64,000 bases of DNA from Paeniglutamicibacter sulfureus (GCF_030512175.1 NZ_JAULBL010000002.1:2850149-2914148); one strand, 5' to 3'; numbered from the stretch's first letter, positions 1 to 9,693 are shown. Numbers and translations: made by a program. The notes: a model not told the origin generated them from the sequence alone.

Positions 1-558
1 GTCACCAAGCTTGTTCCGTTCGGTGCATTCGTGCGCGTCGAAGACGGAATCGAAGGCCTCGTGCACATCTCCGAGCTGGCCGTGCGCCACGTGGAGCTTG
101 CAGAGCAGGTCGTCTCCGTTGGCGACGAACTGTTCGTCAAGGTCATCGACATCGATCTCGAGCGTCGCCGCATCTCGCTGTCCCTCAAGCAGGCCAACGA
201 GGGCGTCGATCCGGAAGGTGCCGAATTCGATCCGGCTCTCTACGGCATGGCCGCAGAGTACGACGAAGAGGGCAACTACAAGTACCCGGAGGGCTTCGAT
301 CCGGAGACCAACGAGTGGCTCGAAGGCTTCGAGACCCAGCGTTCGGCTTGGGAGCAGCAGTACGCTGACGCCCAGACCCGCTGGGAAGCCCACAAGAAGC
401 AGGTTGCACAGCACCTTGCCGACGACGCTGCAGCAGAATCGGCTCCGGCCGAGTCCGCTTCCTCGTCCTACTCCTCGGATGCTCCGGCAACCGAGGCAGG
501 TACCCTGGCTTCCGACGAGGCCCTCGCCGCACTGCGCGAGAAGCTTGCCGGTTCCTAA
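1..558 (+). CDS. rpsA: 30S ribosomal protein S1, C-terminal part (5' end outside window)
   Basis: The frame is open from base 1, so the gene begins outside the window and only about 185 C-terminal residues are visible. They start inside an S1/OB-fold RNA-binding repeat ([20 protein letters not shown], then [19 protein letters not shown]), which is typical of the last S1 domain. An acidic Glu/Tyr-rich linker and an Ala/Ser-rich tail follow, as in actinobacterial S1. S1 binds mRNA on the 30S subunit and helps translation initiation. A strong intrinsic terminator lies 45 bp downstream. The family call is secure from the S1 motif and tail; domain number cannot be judged. Confidence 0.93.
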   Translation, partial: VTKLVPFGAFVRVEDGIEGLVHISELAVRHVELAEQVVSVGDELFVKVIDIDLERRRISLSLKQANEGVDPEGAEFDPALYGMAAEYDEEGNYKYPEGFDPETNEWLEGFETQRSAWEQQYADAQTRWEAHKKQVAQHLADDAAAESAPAESASSSYSSDAPATEAGTLASDEALAALREKLAGS

Positions 559-602
559 GGAACGAACTTTTGATGGATCACTGATCCACCTGAAGTAGAC
601 GA

Positions 603-649
603 CAAGAACCCCCGCTCCAGCAATGGAGCGGGGGTTCTTGCAATTTTTC
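603..649 (+). terminator. Rho-independent terminator of rpsA
   Basis: A perfect 16-bp stem (603-618 with 625-640) encloses the 6-nt loop AGCAAT, and a T-run follows (641-649, CAATTTTTC). It lies 45 bp after the rpsA stop codon. Confidence 0.93.
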
Positions 650-667
650 GGTGGCGTGGGCGGTGTG

Positions 668-696
668 GCCCCGGAGGTCGCGGATTCGCCCGGGGC
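668..696 (-). terminator. weak hairpin downstream of the inhibitor-like gene
   Basis: The inverted repeat GCCCCGG (668-674) and CCGGGGC (690-696) lies just past the stop of the minus-strand gene at 716. There is no T-run close to the stem, so a terminator role is only suggested by position. Confidence 0.35.
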
Positions 697-715
697 GTCT
701 CCAAGCCCTCCTGCG

Positions 716-1009
716 CTACTGGATGTCGCTATCCGGCGGGTTGATGCGGAACCGCCGTTCCGGGTCGACGGATTGAACGCCTTCCACCCCGGCCAGCGTC
801 GTGCGCTTGGCTTCCTCGGCCCGGCCGATAATCTGGCCGAGGGTGCCGAGCACCCTCTCGACCGTCATGCCTGCCGATTCGAGCTGCCCGGTGACTTCCT
901 CCACCCGGCCCAGGTACTGGCTCTGCACGGTGACGATGTAGCCGACGGTTTCCGCGGGCTGTTGCCCCGGGTCATCACCCATGGCCGTAAAAGCTTTCAG
1001 ATGCGTCAT
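716..1009 (-). CDS. small I9-inhibitor/propeptide-like protein paired with subtilase
   Basis: This 97-residue protein starts at the ATG at 1009, preceded by CGGAGG, and overlaps the 3' end of the subtilase gene by 35 bp, so the two are probably co-translated. The order is consistent with a compact alpha/beta ferredoxin-like fold: a beta strand (GYIVTVQSQY), a helix (RVEEVTGQLESAGM), a second strand, another helix (AEEAKRTTLAGVEGV), and a C-terminal strand ending in PPDSDIQ. I recognise the PPDSDIQ ending from small bacterial proteins often mislabelled 'ketohydroxyglutarate aldolase'. They resemble the I9 inhibitor/foldase propeptide of subtilisins. The partnership is inferred from adjacency. 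A start at the internal ATG (MGDD) is also possible. Confidence 0.7.
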   Translation of the reverse strand: MTHLKAFTAMGDDPGQQPAETVGYIVTVQSQYLGRVEEVTGQLESAGMTVERVLGTLGQIIGRAEEAKRTTLAGVEGVQSVDPERRFRINPPDSDIQ

Positions 1010-2273
1010 CCTCCGAAGGTTCACTGGACACCGGTTCGGACACCGGTTCGGGCACCGGCGCAGATGCCTGCTCCCGGATCGGTGGCGGAGCTTGCGCCAG
1101 GCCCGCCCCGACGTCGACGGAGAATTGTTCGAGCCGTTCGGACTCTTGGACGAGTTCCGCCCAGAGTTCCCTGCCCCGGTAACCGGTGGCCTCGGACAGG
1201 AGCGCCGCAACGCCGGCAACATGCGGGGTAGCCATCGACGTGCCGCTGATGGTGTTGTAGCGCTGGGCACCGGGCCAGGAGGAATAGACCTTCACTCCGG
1301 GGCCGGAGACATCGACCTGGCCCCCTCGGCCCGGCAACGTGCGGGCGGAGAAGTCGGCGACGAGCAGGTTTTCGTCAAGTGCGGCGACGGACAGGATATA
1401 GGGGCTGTTGGCCGGTGCGCCGACGAATCCCGGGTTGCCCGCCGACCGACGGGCGTTGTTGCCGGCCGCGGCGACGATGAGGGTCCCGCGCTCCAGGGCA
1501 CGGTGGCCGGCGGCGACATAGGGCGGGTGGACCTCCCGCACGTCGGCACCCAGCGACATGGAGATGATGTGGCAGTCGTTTTGCAGGGCCCAGTCGATGC
1601 CGGCGAGGATCCCGGTATCGGAACCCGAACCCTCGTTGCTGAGCACCTTGCCGGCGAAGATGGAGGCCTCCGGGGCCACGCCGTAGGCCCTGGCTCCCGG
1701 CAACGGGCGCGGTCCGCAGGCCGTGCCGATGCAGTGGGTGCCGTGGCCGTGCCCGTCGTGGGAATCCTCGCCCTCGATGAAGGACATGGTGGTGACGTCG
1801 CGTCCGGCGAAATCCGGGTGCGCGGCGTCAAAACCGGTGTCCAGCACCGCAACGCGAATCCCCCGCCCGGTGTAGCCGGACTCCCGGGCACGTACCGCCT
1901 GCAGGCCCCAGGTCAGCTCGTCGTTGTCTGCGAAGGGCGGTCCCGCAGCAATGCCCGGCTCCGGGGCCGGGCTCGAGAGGATGTGGTACATCAGTTCCGG
2001 GACGATCCTCAGCGGCATGTTCCGCGAATCACAGCGGGCCTGCAGTTCACCGAGCTGGGCTGATTCCCCGCCCACGACAGCCACCCCGAGGCGCGGGAAG
2101 TAGGTGTCCAGCGAGAAGCCCTCCCGTTCCAGCATGGTCGGCACCTCCTCCTGGAGCGTGCGGGCGCCGAACCTCTCCCCGGCGGAGGGGTGGGGGTCGG
2201 CAAAGACGACCACGTACCGTCCGGGGACGGGAGTGGCGGCGTTGGCTGTGGGGGATTCGTCGGAAATGAACAA
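975..2273 (-). CDS. S8 family serine peptidase (subtilase)
   Basis: Subtilisin-like endopeptidase of 432 residues. All catalytic elements are present: Asp145 in VAVLDTG, His177 in GHGHGTH, oxyanion Asn272 in AAAGNN, and Ser346 in SGTSMATPH. Residues about 19-100 look like an I9-type prodomain, and the last 40 residues are a Pro/Glu/Ser-rich tail. No signal peptide is visible at the N-terminus, so an intracellular or non-classically exported enzyme is possible. The start is TTG, chosen because GAGGAG lies 7 nt upstream. The small inhibitor-like gene overlaps its 3' end, which suggests activity is controlled by a separate chaperone/inhibitor. Confidence 0.92.
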   Translation of the reverse strand: MFISDESPTANAATPVPGRYVVVFADPHPSAGERFGARTLQEEVPTMLEREGFSLDTYFPRLGVAVVGGESAQLGELQARCDSRNMPLRIVPELMYHILSSPAPEPGIAAGPPFADNDELTWGLQAVRARESGYTGRGIRVAVLDTGFDAAHPDFAGRDVTTMSFIEGEDSHDGHGHGTHCIGTACGPRPLPGARAYGVAPEASIFAGKVLSNEGSGSDTGILAGIDWALQNDCHIISMSLGADVREVHPPYVAAGHRALERGTLIVAAAGNNARRSAGNPGFVGAPANSPYILSVAALDENLLVADFSARTLPGRGGQVDVSGPGVKVYSSWPGAQRYNTISGTSMATPHVAGVAALLSEATGYRGRELWAELVQESERLEQFSVDVGAGLAQAPPPIREQASAPVPEPVSEPVSSEPSEDDASESFYGHG

Positions 2274-2364
2274 GGCTTGCTCCTCTATGCGGGGTGCGTT
2301 GCCGTCCGGCGGTGGCCGTCACGACAACCCTGGGTTGGATCTCCTGCGTGACAAGTTTCTAGCA

Positions 2365-2396
2365 CCCTACAGCCCGGAAGGGGGCCTTGGGTAGGG
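2365..2396 (-). terminator. hairpin after isochorismatase-like gene
   Basis: The arms CCCTAC (2365-2370) and GTAGGG (2391-2396) flank inner GCCC/GGGC pairing. It sits between the isochorismatase-like gene and the subtilase gene, both on the minus strand. The T-run is poor, so termination may be partial. Confidence 0.4.
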
Positions 2397-2404
2397 CGAA
2401 CGGT

Positions 2405-2974
2405 TCAGTCGTTCAACACCACGGGGCGGAACCCGACCTCCTCTGAGCGTTCCAGCGAGAAATCCTGGTTGGGGTAGTCCAGCGAGGCAAAGTAGGCGTT
2501 GGTGTGTGCGATGATCTGGTCCCCTGTCAGGCTCTGGCCCTCGAAGGTCGACGCCCCCGTCGTGTGGGCATCGCGCACCACCGTGACGTCGTAGCCCATG
2601 GCCGCCGCGCGTCCGGCCGTGGTGCGCAGGGAATAATCCGACTGCGCGCCGCAGACCACCAGTCGCCCCACGTCCCCGGCGATCAGGGAGGCGTGCAGCC
2701 CGGTGCCGGTGAAGGCATCGCGGTACGACTTGTGGATCCGGTGCTCCCCGTCCAGCGGCTCCAGTGCGGCGACCATCCGCCAGGGCGTCGAGTGGCGCTC
2801 GAATTCGCGTTCATCCTGCACCCAGTACACGGGGGTGCCGGTGTCGCGGGCCCGGGCCAGGAGGTCCTGGATGCGCGAGATGACCTTCTTGGGGTGCACG
2901 CAGTATTCCATCACGCCGTTTTGCATGTTGATGATGACCAGTGCGGTTTTCGTTCCTTCAAGTGACTCGTCCAT
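2405..2974 (-). CDS. isochorismatase-family cysteine hydrolase, catalytic Asp replaced by Asn
   Basis: A 189-residue protein of the isochorismatase-like alpha/beta hydrolase family. The start is ATG 2974 (MDESLEG), placing the first core strand at residues 10-16. Family enzymes use an Asp-Lys-Cys triad. Here Lys82 (IHKSYRDAF) and Cys108 (VVCGAQSDYSLRTT) are in place. The position normally held by the catalytic Asp (D in DMQN) is Asn16 (VIINMQNG), which the codon AAC confirms. The protein may be a hydrolase with an altered mechanism, or non-catalytic. It is divergent from the PIG-L gene with a 106-bp gap. The substrate cannot be predicted. Confidence 0.85.
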   Translation of the reverse strand: MDESLEGTKTALVIINMQNGVMEYCVHPKKVISRIQDLLARARDTGTPVYWVQDEREFERHSTPWRMVAALEPLDGEHRIHKSYRDAFTGTGLHASLIAGDVGRLVVCGAQSDYSLRTTAGRAAAMGYDVTVVRDAHTTGASTFEGQSLTGDQIIAHTNAYFASLDYPNQDFSLERSEEVGFRPVVLND

Positions 2975-3067
2975 GGAAGCAGTATTGCACCCCCTGGCGG
3001 ACGCGGGTGACGGCGCGCCCGCGGAAGGGCCGTGCCCGCCGCACTGTTGCGCGGTGTCGGCCGGGAC

Positions 3068-3073
3068 TAGAAT
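3068..3073 (+). promoter_or_regulatory. -10 element TAGAAT, leaderless start of PIG-L gene
   Basis: TAGAAT ends 7 nt before the ATG at 3081, and no Shine-Dalgarno sequence is present. The best -35 (TTGCGC, 3047-3052) has a short 15-bp spacer. Confidence 0.5.
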
Positions 3074-3080
3074 TTGCCCC

Positions 3081-3872
3081 ATGAACGAGCCGCATACCAT
3101 CGCGGTCGTCGTTGCCCATCCCGACGACGATGCGTATGGTTGCGCGGGTTCCATTGCCATGCACGAACACGACCCCGGATTCCGGTTTGTGCTGGTGCTG
3201 GCGACCGACGGGGCTGCCGGCCAAATCTCGGCCGGCGTGCCGGTGACCCCGGGAACCCTCGGCGCCTGGCGGCGGGAGGAAAGTGCCAACGCGTGGCGTG
3301 CCCACGGCACCATCCCGGTGCGCCATGAATGGCTGGGCTACGACGACGGGCGTCTGGCGGAGGTCGACTTCGAGGAACTGGTTGCGCGGGTCCGCACGAT
3401 CCTGTTGCAGGAACGGCCGCAGGTGGTGGCGACCTTCGGTCCGGACGGGATCACCGGGCATCGCGACCACATCGCCATCGGGGCCGCCACCGACGAGGCG
3501 TTCAGGCGTGCCCGCGAGGTTCCGGGGCCCGGACTGCGGCGCCTGGTCCATGGCGCCATCCGCGCCTCGGTCTTTGAACGGTGGAACACGGTGCGCCGGC
3601 GCACCGGTGCCGTGGTGTGGGATCCGACGATCGAATACCACCTGCGCCCGGTCCCGGACGAGTCCATCGACATCGAGGTCGACACCTCCACGGTGTCCTG
3701 GCGCGTGGTCGCCGGGCTGCTGGAACACCGCAGCCAGCGGGACGTGCTGATGGACCCGGGAGTGACAGTCGGCCGGTGGCAGCGCGTGGTTTCGCGCGAG
3801 CCCTCGGTCATGGCCTGGCCGAGCCGCGCCGCCGGCGAACCTCTGCTCACGGACCTCTTCCAGGGGCTCTGA
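3081..3872 (+). CDS. PIG-L / LmbE family deacetylase
   Basis: A 263-residue zinc-dependent N-deacetylase-like protein. The metal motif AHPDDD lies at residues 12-17 (His13, Asp16), and the second metal/catalytic segment is GPDGITGHRDH near residue 125. These define the PIG-L family, which includes MshB and Mca of mycothiol metabolism. Sequence alone does not assign this paralogue to mycothiol. The ATG at 3081 directly precedes the first core strand (IAVVVAHPDDD), and a -10 hexamer lies 7 nt upstream. It converges with the methyltransferase gene across a 30-bp gap. Confidence 0.88.
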   Translation: MNEPHTIAVVVAHPDDDAYGCAGSIAMHEHDPGFRFVLVLATDGAAGQISAGVPVTPGTLGAWRREESANAWRAHGTIPVRHEWLGYDDGRLAEVDFEELVARVRTILLQERPQVVATFGPDGITGHRDHIAIGAATDEAFRRAREVPGPGLRRLVHGAIRASVFERWNTVRRRTGAVVWDPTIEYHLRPVPDESIDIEVDTSTVSWRVVAGLLEHRSQRDVLMDPGVTVGRWQRVVSREPSVMAWPSRAAGEPLLTDLFQGL

Positions 3873-3902
3873 ACCCCCCGCGTTCGCGGCCCGGACGGAG
3901 CG

Positions 3903-5042
3903 CTACCTCTTCGTCGACGCCGTCACGGTGAACTTCGGGTTCCGCGCGACTTGGCGGGTGGGTCCCACCAGCTTTTCCAGTTGCCCGCGGTAGCCCAGGT
4001 GCGAATTCCAGACGCACCACAGCTCCCCGCCGGGTGCCAGCACCCGTCCGGCATCGGCAATCAGCTTCAGGGCGATCCCCGCATGCACGGTGTTGCCCAT
4101 GTGGAAAGGCGGGTTCAGGACCACGAAGGACTCGGAGGCGTCTGGCAGCGAGGCCAAGGCGTCGTCCTGCACCGCGGTGATCCGGTGGGCGAGGTCGTTG
4201 GCGGCCGCGGTGGCGCGCGTGGAGGCCACGGCCGAGGCCGAGTGGTCGGAGGCACGCACCGTGAGGCCCGGATGCCCCAAGGCCAAAAACGCGGCAATGG
4301 TCCCGTTGCCGCAGCCCAGGTCCACGGCATGCTGCGCGTCGCCCGGTAGCGACAGGTGCTCGAGCAGGAAGCGGGTCCCGGGATCCAGCTTGGCTCCGCC
4401 AAAGGTCTGCGCGTAGGCGCGCACTTGCAGCGGTTCGGGCAACCCCAGGTCGTGGCCGGCCCGCAGCGGAAAGCGCGCTGCGGGGCGCTGGGCCACCGGG
4501 CGGACGGCGGTGGCGGTGAGCACCCGGGATTTCTGGCGTCCCAGCGAGGCGGTGACCGAGGCGAAGTAGCGGCCCAGCACCTCGTTCATCGACAGGCTCA
4601 TGTGCTTGATGCGCCCGGCGGCCATCACCGTGACGTCGGGCCCGGCGTGTTCTGCGACGAACGCCAGCATTTCCTCCAGCGCGTCCAGCGACCGGGGCAA
4701 TGCCACCAACACCAGGGCGGCGCCTTCAAGCAGCTCGCGGCCCAGGGGCAGGTGCCGGTATTCACCGGTGAGTTCCGGCAGCAGGGTGTGGGCATTGGCG
4801 TCGATGGCGCGGACGCCGGTGAGTGCGTCCTGGTGCCCGCGCAGCCCGCGCACCCCGGCCTCCAGCGCCCCGAGGACCAGCGCGCCGTAGTGGTCGTTCA
4901 GGACCACCACCCGGCCTGGCTCGCCCGGCCATCCGGCCTCGGCCGCCAGATCCAGCAGCAGCCTGTCCGCTGCATCGACGGCCAGCAGGTTCTCCGCCTC
5001 CACGTCGGGCCAGCGGCGCAACTTCTCGAAGTCAAGGCTCAT
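3903..5042 (-). CDS. class I SAM methyltransferase, RsmC/RlmG-like (23S/16S rRNA guanine-N2 type)
   Basis: 379 residues with the two-lobe layout of RsmC/RlmG. A divergent N-terminal pseudo-methyltransferase half is followed by a catalytic half with the SAM motif VDLGCGNGTIAAF and the NPPFHMG motif used for exocyclic amine methylation of guanine. The likely substrate is rRNA; which G is modified cannot be told. The start is the ATG at 5042 (MSLDFEKL), which overlaps the stop of the upstream IMPACT gene as ATGA, indicating translational coupling. The upstream in-frame MGGCP start is less likely. Confidence 0.85.
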   Translation of the reverse strand: MSLDFEKLRRWPDVEAENLLAVDAADRLLLDLAAEAGWPGEPGRVVVLNDHYGALVLGALEAGVRGLRGHQDALTGVRAIDANAHTLLPELTGEYRHLPLGRELLEGAALVLVALPRSLDALEEMLAFVAEHAGPDVTVMAAGRIKHMSLSMNEVLGRYFASVTASLGRQKSRVLTATAVRPVAQRPAARFPLRAGHDLGLPEPLQVRAYAQTFGGAKLDPGTRFLLEHLSLPGDAQHAVDLGCGNGTIAAFLALGHPGLTVRASDHSASAVASTRATAAANDLAHRITAVQDDALASLPDASESFVVLNPPFHMGNTVHAGIALKLIADAGRVLAPGGELWCVWNSHLGYRGQLEKLVGPTRQVARNPKFTVTASTKR

Positions 5043-5713
5043 CGGACATCCACCCATTCGGTTCCAAGGTTTGTTGCGGTGCTGGCCCCGGCACTGAGGC
5101 TGGCCAACCGGTCGGCGAATGCCGCGAGGACCGGTGCCTGGTCATTGAGCGCCACCCGCAGCGTGGCAAGCCGTGGCCCGTACTCGGTGCCCAGGACCTG
5201 GATGCCGGCGGCGCGCAGGTCGTTTTCCAGCCGGCCTGCAGCGGCGTAGTCCGCATCGACGCCCAGGATCCGCAGGCGTTCGCGGCGCAGCAGCGGGGCA
5301 GCGTCCAGCGCCGTGGACACCGACTCGGAATAGGCGCGCACCAAACCTCCGGCGCCCAGCAGGATCCCGCCGAAGTAGCGCACCACCACTGCGGCAATGT
5401 CGGAGAGGTCGGTGGTCCCGGGCGCGGTCTCCCGCTTGGCCAGCGCGTCGAGCATCGGGATGCCGGCGGTGCCCGATGGCTCGCCGTCGTCGTTGCTGCG
5501 CATCGCGGTGCGGTCCGGGCCCAGGATGAAGGCGCTGCAATGGTGGCGTGCGTCGAAGTGCTTCTTGCGCAACTCGGCGACCAGGGCGCGGGCAGCTGCC
5601 TCGGAATCGACCCGGCGCAGGTAGGTGATGAAGCGCGAGCGCTTGATCTCCAGCTCGGCGGCGAAGTCGCCGTCCACCGTCGTGTAGGCCGTCGCCACCG
5701 AATCATTGTCCAT
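5039..5713 (-). CDS. yigZ: IMPACT/YigZ family protein
   Basis: 224 residues with the UPF0029/IMPACT signature: KRSRFITYL near the N-terminus, the conserved block DGEPSGTAGIPML, and VVVRYFGGILLGAGGLVRAY. A C-terminal alpha/beta domain follows. Bacterial YigZ has been linked to nucleic-acid or translation-associated roles, but its biochemical function is not settled. It is first in a two-gene minus-strand operon with the methyltransferase (4-nt overlap). TAGACT lies 9 nt before the ATG on the minus strand, a likely -10. Confidence 0.9.
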   Translation of the reverse strand: MDNDSVATAYTTVDGDFAAELEIKRSRFITYLRRVDSEAAARALVAELRKKHFDARHHCSAFILGPDRTAMRSNDDGEPSGTAGIPMLDALAKRETAPGTTDLSDIAAVVVRYFGGILLGAGGLVRAYSESVSTALDAAPLLRRERLRILGVDADYAAAGRLENDLRAAGIQVLGTEYGPRLATLRVALNDQAPVLAAFADRLASLSAGASTATNLGTEWVDVR

Positions 5714-5763
5714 TACCTGATCAGTCTAGTGTTTTGCGCCTCCGCGTGCCCGCCGCGCCTCGG

Positions 5764-5769
5764 TATGCT
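5764..5769 (+). promoter_or_regulatory. -10 element TATGCT, leaderless start of coaE
   Basis: TATGCT ends 7 nt before the chosen ATG at 5777 and there is no ribosome-binding site between them. The upstream in-frame ATG at 5765 lies inside the hexamer. Confidence 0.55.
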
Positions 5770-5776
5770 GGGACAC

Positions 5777-6385
5777 ATGCTCAATGTGGGACTCACCGGC
5801 GGGATAGCCGCCGGAAAATCGGCAGTCGCCCGGCAGCTCGCCGAACTCGGCGCCGTGCTCATCGACGCCGACGCCATCGCCCGCTCCGTGGTGAACCCCG
5901 GAAGCCCGGGCCTGGCGGAGGTCGCCGAGGCCTTCGGCCCCGGAATGCTCACGGAAGCCGGCGAGCTGAACCGCCCGGCATTGGGGGCGCTGATCTTTGC
6001 CGACGCGACCGCCAGGGAAAAACTGAACTCCATCGTCCACCCGCGCGTGCGGGCCGAGGCCGCCCGGCAACGCGCCGCGGCGCCGGCGGACGCGGTCATC
6101 GTCCAAGACATCCCGCTGCTGGTGGAAACCGGGCAGGGGAGCGACTTCGATCTGGTCATCGTTGTCGCAGCGCCGTTGGACGAACGCCTGCGCCGCATGG
6201 TCGAGGACCGCGGAATGGACGAGGCAGATGCCCGCGCCCGGATTGACGCGCAGGCCACCGACGCGCAGCGCGCGGCCGTCGCCGACATCGTCATCAACAA
6301 CTCCGGCACGCTTGCGCAGCTGCGCCAACAAGTCACAGAGATCTGGGAGAAGAACATTGCCCCATCCACCAGCCGTGCCCGCTGA
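5777..6385 (+). CDS. coaE: dephospho-CoA kinase
   Basis: A 202-residue P-loop kinase that phosphorylates dephospho-CoA in the last step of coenzyme A synthesis in the cytoplasm. The Walker A is GLTGGIAAGKS at the extreme N-terminus, followed by IDADAIAR, which matches the CoaE core Asp motif, and QDIPLLVETG. Length fits the family. The start MLNVGLTGG is the usual CoaE N-terminus and agrees with the -10 hexamer. Unlike some actinobacterial CoaE proteins there is no C-terminal UPF0157 extension. rpsA-coaE-uvrB proximity is typical of Micrococcaceae; here several genes lie between. Confidence 0.95.
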   Translation: MLNVGLTGGIAAGKSAVARQLAELGAVLIDADAIARSVVNPGSPGLAEVAEAFGPGMLTEAGELNRPALGALIFADATAREKLNSIVHPRVRAEAARQRAAAPADAVIVQDIPLLVETGQGSDFDLVIVVAAPLDERLRRMVEDRGMDEADARARIDAQATDAQRAAVADIVINNSGTLAQLRQQVTEIWEKNIAPSTSRAR

Positions 6386-6728
6386 GCACCCTGCGGACCC
6401 CGGGAACGACGGGAACTCGCGGGCCCGGGCGGAACTTGCGGCGCTGCTGGCCGCCGAATCCGCCAAGGCCCGCACCGAAATGCGCGTCGTCCGCGGACTC
6501 TGGGCCTTGGCGTTCATCGCCCTGGCCGGTGCCTTGGTGCTCTGGCTCTTCTTCGGCGGGCGCGAGCAGTTCGTCTCCCGGGACTCCGGCTACGACGCGC
6601 AGGTGCTGCTCCCGGCCTGGCTGGCCCTTGCCGGGCTCCTCTCCGCCACCGGAGCCACCATCGTGTTCATGATCCGGTTGATGCGCGGCGCGCTGGGCAA
6701 CATCGTGGAGCGGCAGGCCCGCAAGTGA
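6357..6728 (+). CDS. two-helix membrane protein of unknown function
   Basis: About 123 residues overlapping the end of coaE by 29 bp in another frame. The TTG at 6357 is preferred because GGGAGAAG lies 5-12 nt upstream; the GTG at 6375 is an alternative. A Pro-rich start and an Ala-rich helix precede two hydrophobic spans (about VVRGLWALAFIALAGALV and LLPAWLALAGLLSATG), ending with a basic IVERQARK tail. I do not recognise the family. It sits between coaE and another unknown gene that starts in its stop codon (GTGA), so the three look like one operon. Confidence 0.7.
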   Translation: MPHPPAVPAEHPADPGNDGNSRARAELAALLAAESAKARTEMRVVRGLWALAFIALAGALVLWLFFGGREQFVSRDSGYDAQVLLPAWLALAGLLSATGATIVFMIRLMRGALGNIVERQARK

Positions 6729-7198
6729 GGACCTCGATGGTCGCCGAATCCTTCCTGAGGCACGCACCTGCCGACGGCTCGGCCCCGCAGCTTCTCAGCA
6801 TCCAGCGTGACCCCGAACGCGCAGCGACCCTGGAAGGCACCATCGGGTCGGTCCAGCTGCGCTACCACTCGCTGCAGCTGGTCCCCGTCGACCTTGTCGA
6901 CGACCTGCCCGGGATCTGGCATGCCCTGCTGGAAGCCGTCGAGGGCTATCTGGCCGACGGGAGCTCGGAGGTTCCCTACCCGTCCATCGATGCGAACATC
7001 CTCCTGACGGGAACCGGGAGCATCGCCAAGTTCACCGTCGGGAAGGTGCGCCACATCGTGGATGCCGGCGAGCTGGTCGAGGGCATCCTGGGCGGGGCGG
7101 CCGACTACTTCGGCTTCGCCTCCGGCGCGCAGGACGCGCCGATCGCCCGCATCGGCCGGCTGCGTACAAAGGTCGCCGCTGCCGGCCTTTCAGCCTGA
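6725..7198 (+). CDS. hypothetical cytoplasmic protein
   Basis: 157 residues with no recognised motif. The GTG start at 6725 overlaps the preceding stop as GTGA, so translation is probably coupled; the ATG at 6737 is an alternative. The sequence is soluble in character, with a mid-protein acidic stretch (VDLVDDLPGIW) and an Ala/Gly-rich C-terminal half. Codon use matches its neighbours. It ends 47 bp before uvrB, which has its own -10 hexamer. No function can be offered from sequence. Confidence 0.7.
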   Translation: MRTSMVAESFLRHAPADGSAPQLLSIQRDPERAATLEGTIGSVQLRYHSLQLVPVDLVDDLPGIWHALLEAVEGYLADGSSEVPYPSIDANILLTGTGSIAKFTVGKVRHIVDAGELVEGILGGAADYFGFASGAQDAPIARIGRLRTKVAAAGLSA

Positions 7199-7233
7199 GG
7201 CGAGCGCGCGGGCAAAGCGGGGGTGCCAGGGCG

Positions 7234-7239
7234 TAGCCT
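7234..7239 (+). promoter_or_regulatory. -10 element TAGCCT, leaderless start of uvrB
   Basis: TAGCCT ends 6 nt before the ATG at 7246, with no Shine-Dalgarno sequence. No LexA box is visible here, in contrast to uvrA. Confidence 0.5.
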
Positions 7240-7245
7240 AGATGC

Positions 7246-9348
<2,103 letters not shown>

Positions 9349-9396
9349 GTCAGCCAGCCGATCCTTCCGGCGGCAATGCCGCGCGGATCAATAATT

Positions 9397-9516
9397 TCAG
9401 GCCAGGTCATACTCGCGGTACGCGTGCCCGTCGAGGGCATGTATGACGATATGGGCCGGATGCGTTGTCGCTTCCTCATGGGCAGCCTTTACTGCCTCTT
9501 TGGCCTGGTCATTCAC
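9397..9516 (-). CDS. candidate small protein, 39 residues
   Basis: A GTG-started reading frame opposite the region between uvrB and the riboswitch. It encodes an acidic helix (NDQAKEAVKAAHEEATTH) followed by a strand-like end (AHIVIHALDGHAYREYDLA). The amphipathic helix plus strand with sensible codon use suggests a real small protein. No ribosome-binding site or clear promoter is seen, and the family is unknown to me. It may be chance coding in a high-GC intergenic region. Confidence 0.35.
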   Translation of the reverse strand: MNDQAKEAVKAAHEEATTHPAHIVIHALDGHAYREYDLA

Positions 9517-9537
9517 GTGCCTGAAACTTGTTTGCGT

Positions 9538-9543
9538 TAGACT
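9538..9543 (+). promoter_or_regulatory. probable -10 element of riboswitch-terC transcript
   Basis: TAGACT lies about 8 nt upstream of the first conserved riboswitch bases, a position that suits transcription starting near 9550. No convincing -35 is seen. Confidence 0.4.
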
Positions 9544-9550
9544 GGTCCAA

Positions 9551-9663
9551 GCGTAGGGGAGTATCCCAATTGTGCTGTGATCGTCAACACGCGGGGCAAT
9601 GATGCCCCGCCGGGCGCAGCGGCCGACCCAATCTGAACGGGCGGCGGAGAGACTTGCGGTAGT
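9551..9663 (+). ncRNA. yybP-ykoY family manganese riboswitch
   Basis: The leader of the TerC-family gene carries both signature loops of this riboswitch class. One is GGGGAGTA (9556-9563). The other is GAGAGACTTGCGG near the 3' side (about 9647-9659). Between them are the conserved segment TGATCGTCAACAC and a 6-bp stem (CGGGGC 9592-9597 with GCCCCG 9604-9609). Known members bind Mn2+ and raise expression of manganese exporters such as TerC/MntP proteins. The TTG start lies about 30 nt downstream, so translation control is plausible. I read the class from motif and context, not from a covariance model. Confidence 0.85.
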
Positions 9664-9693
9664 TCCACGTACCCCGTTTTGAAAGGCCCCACA

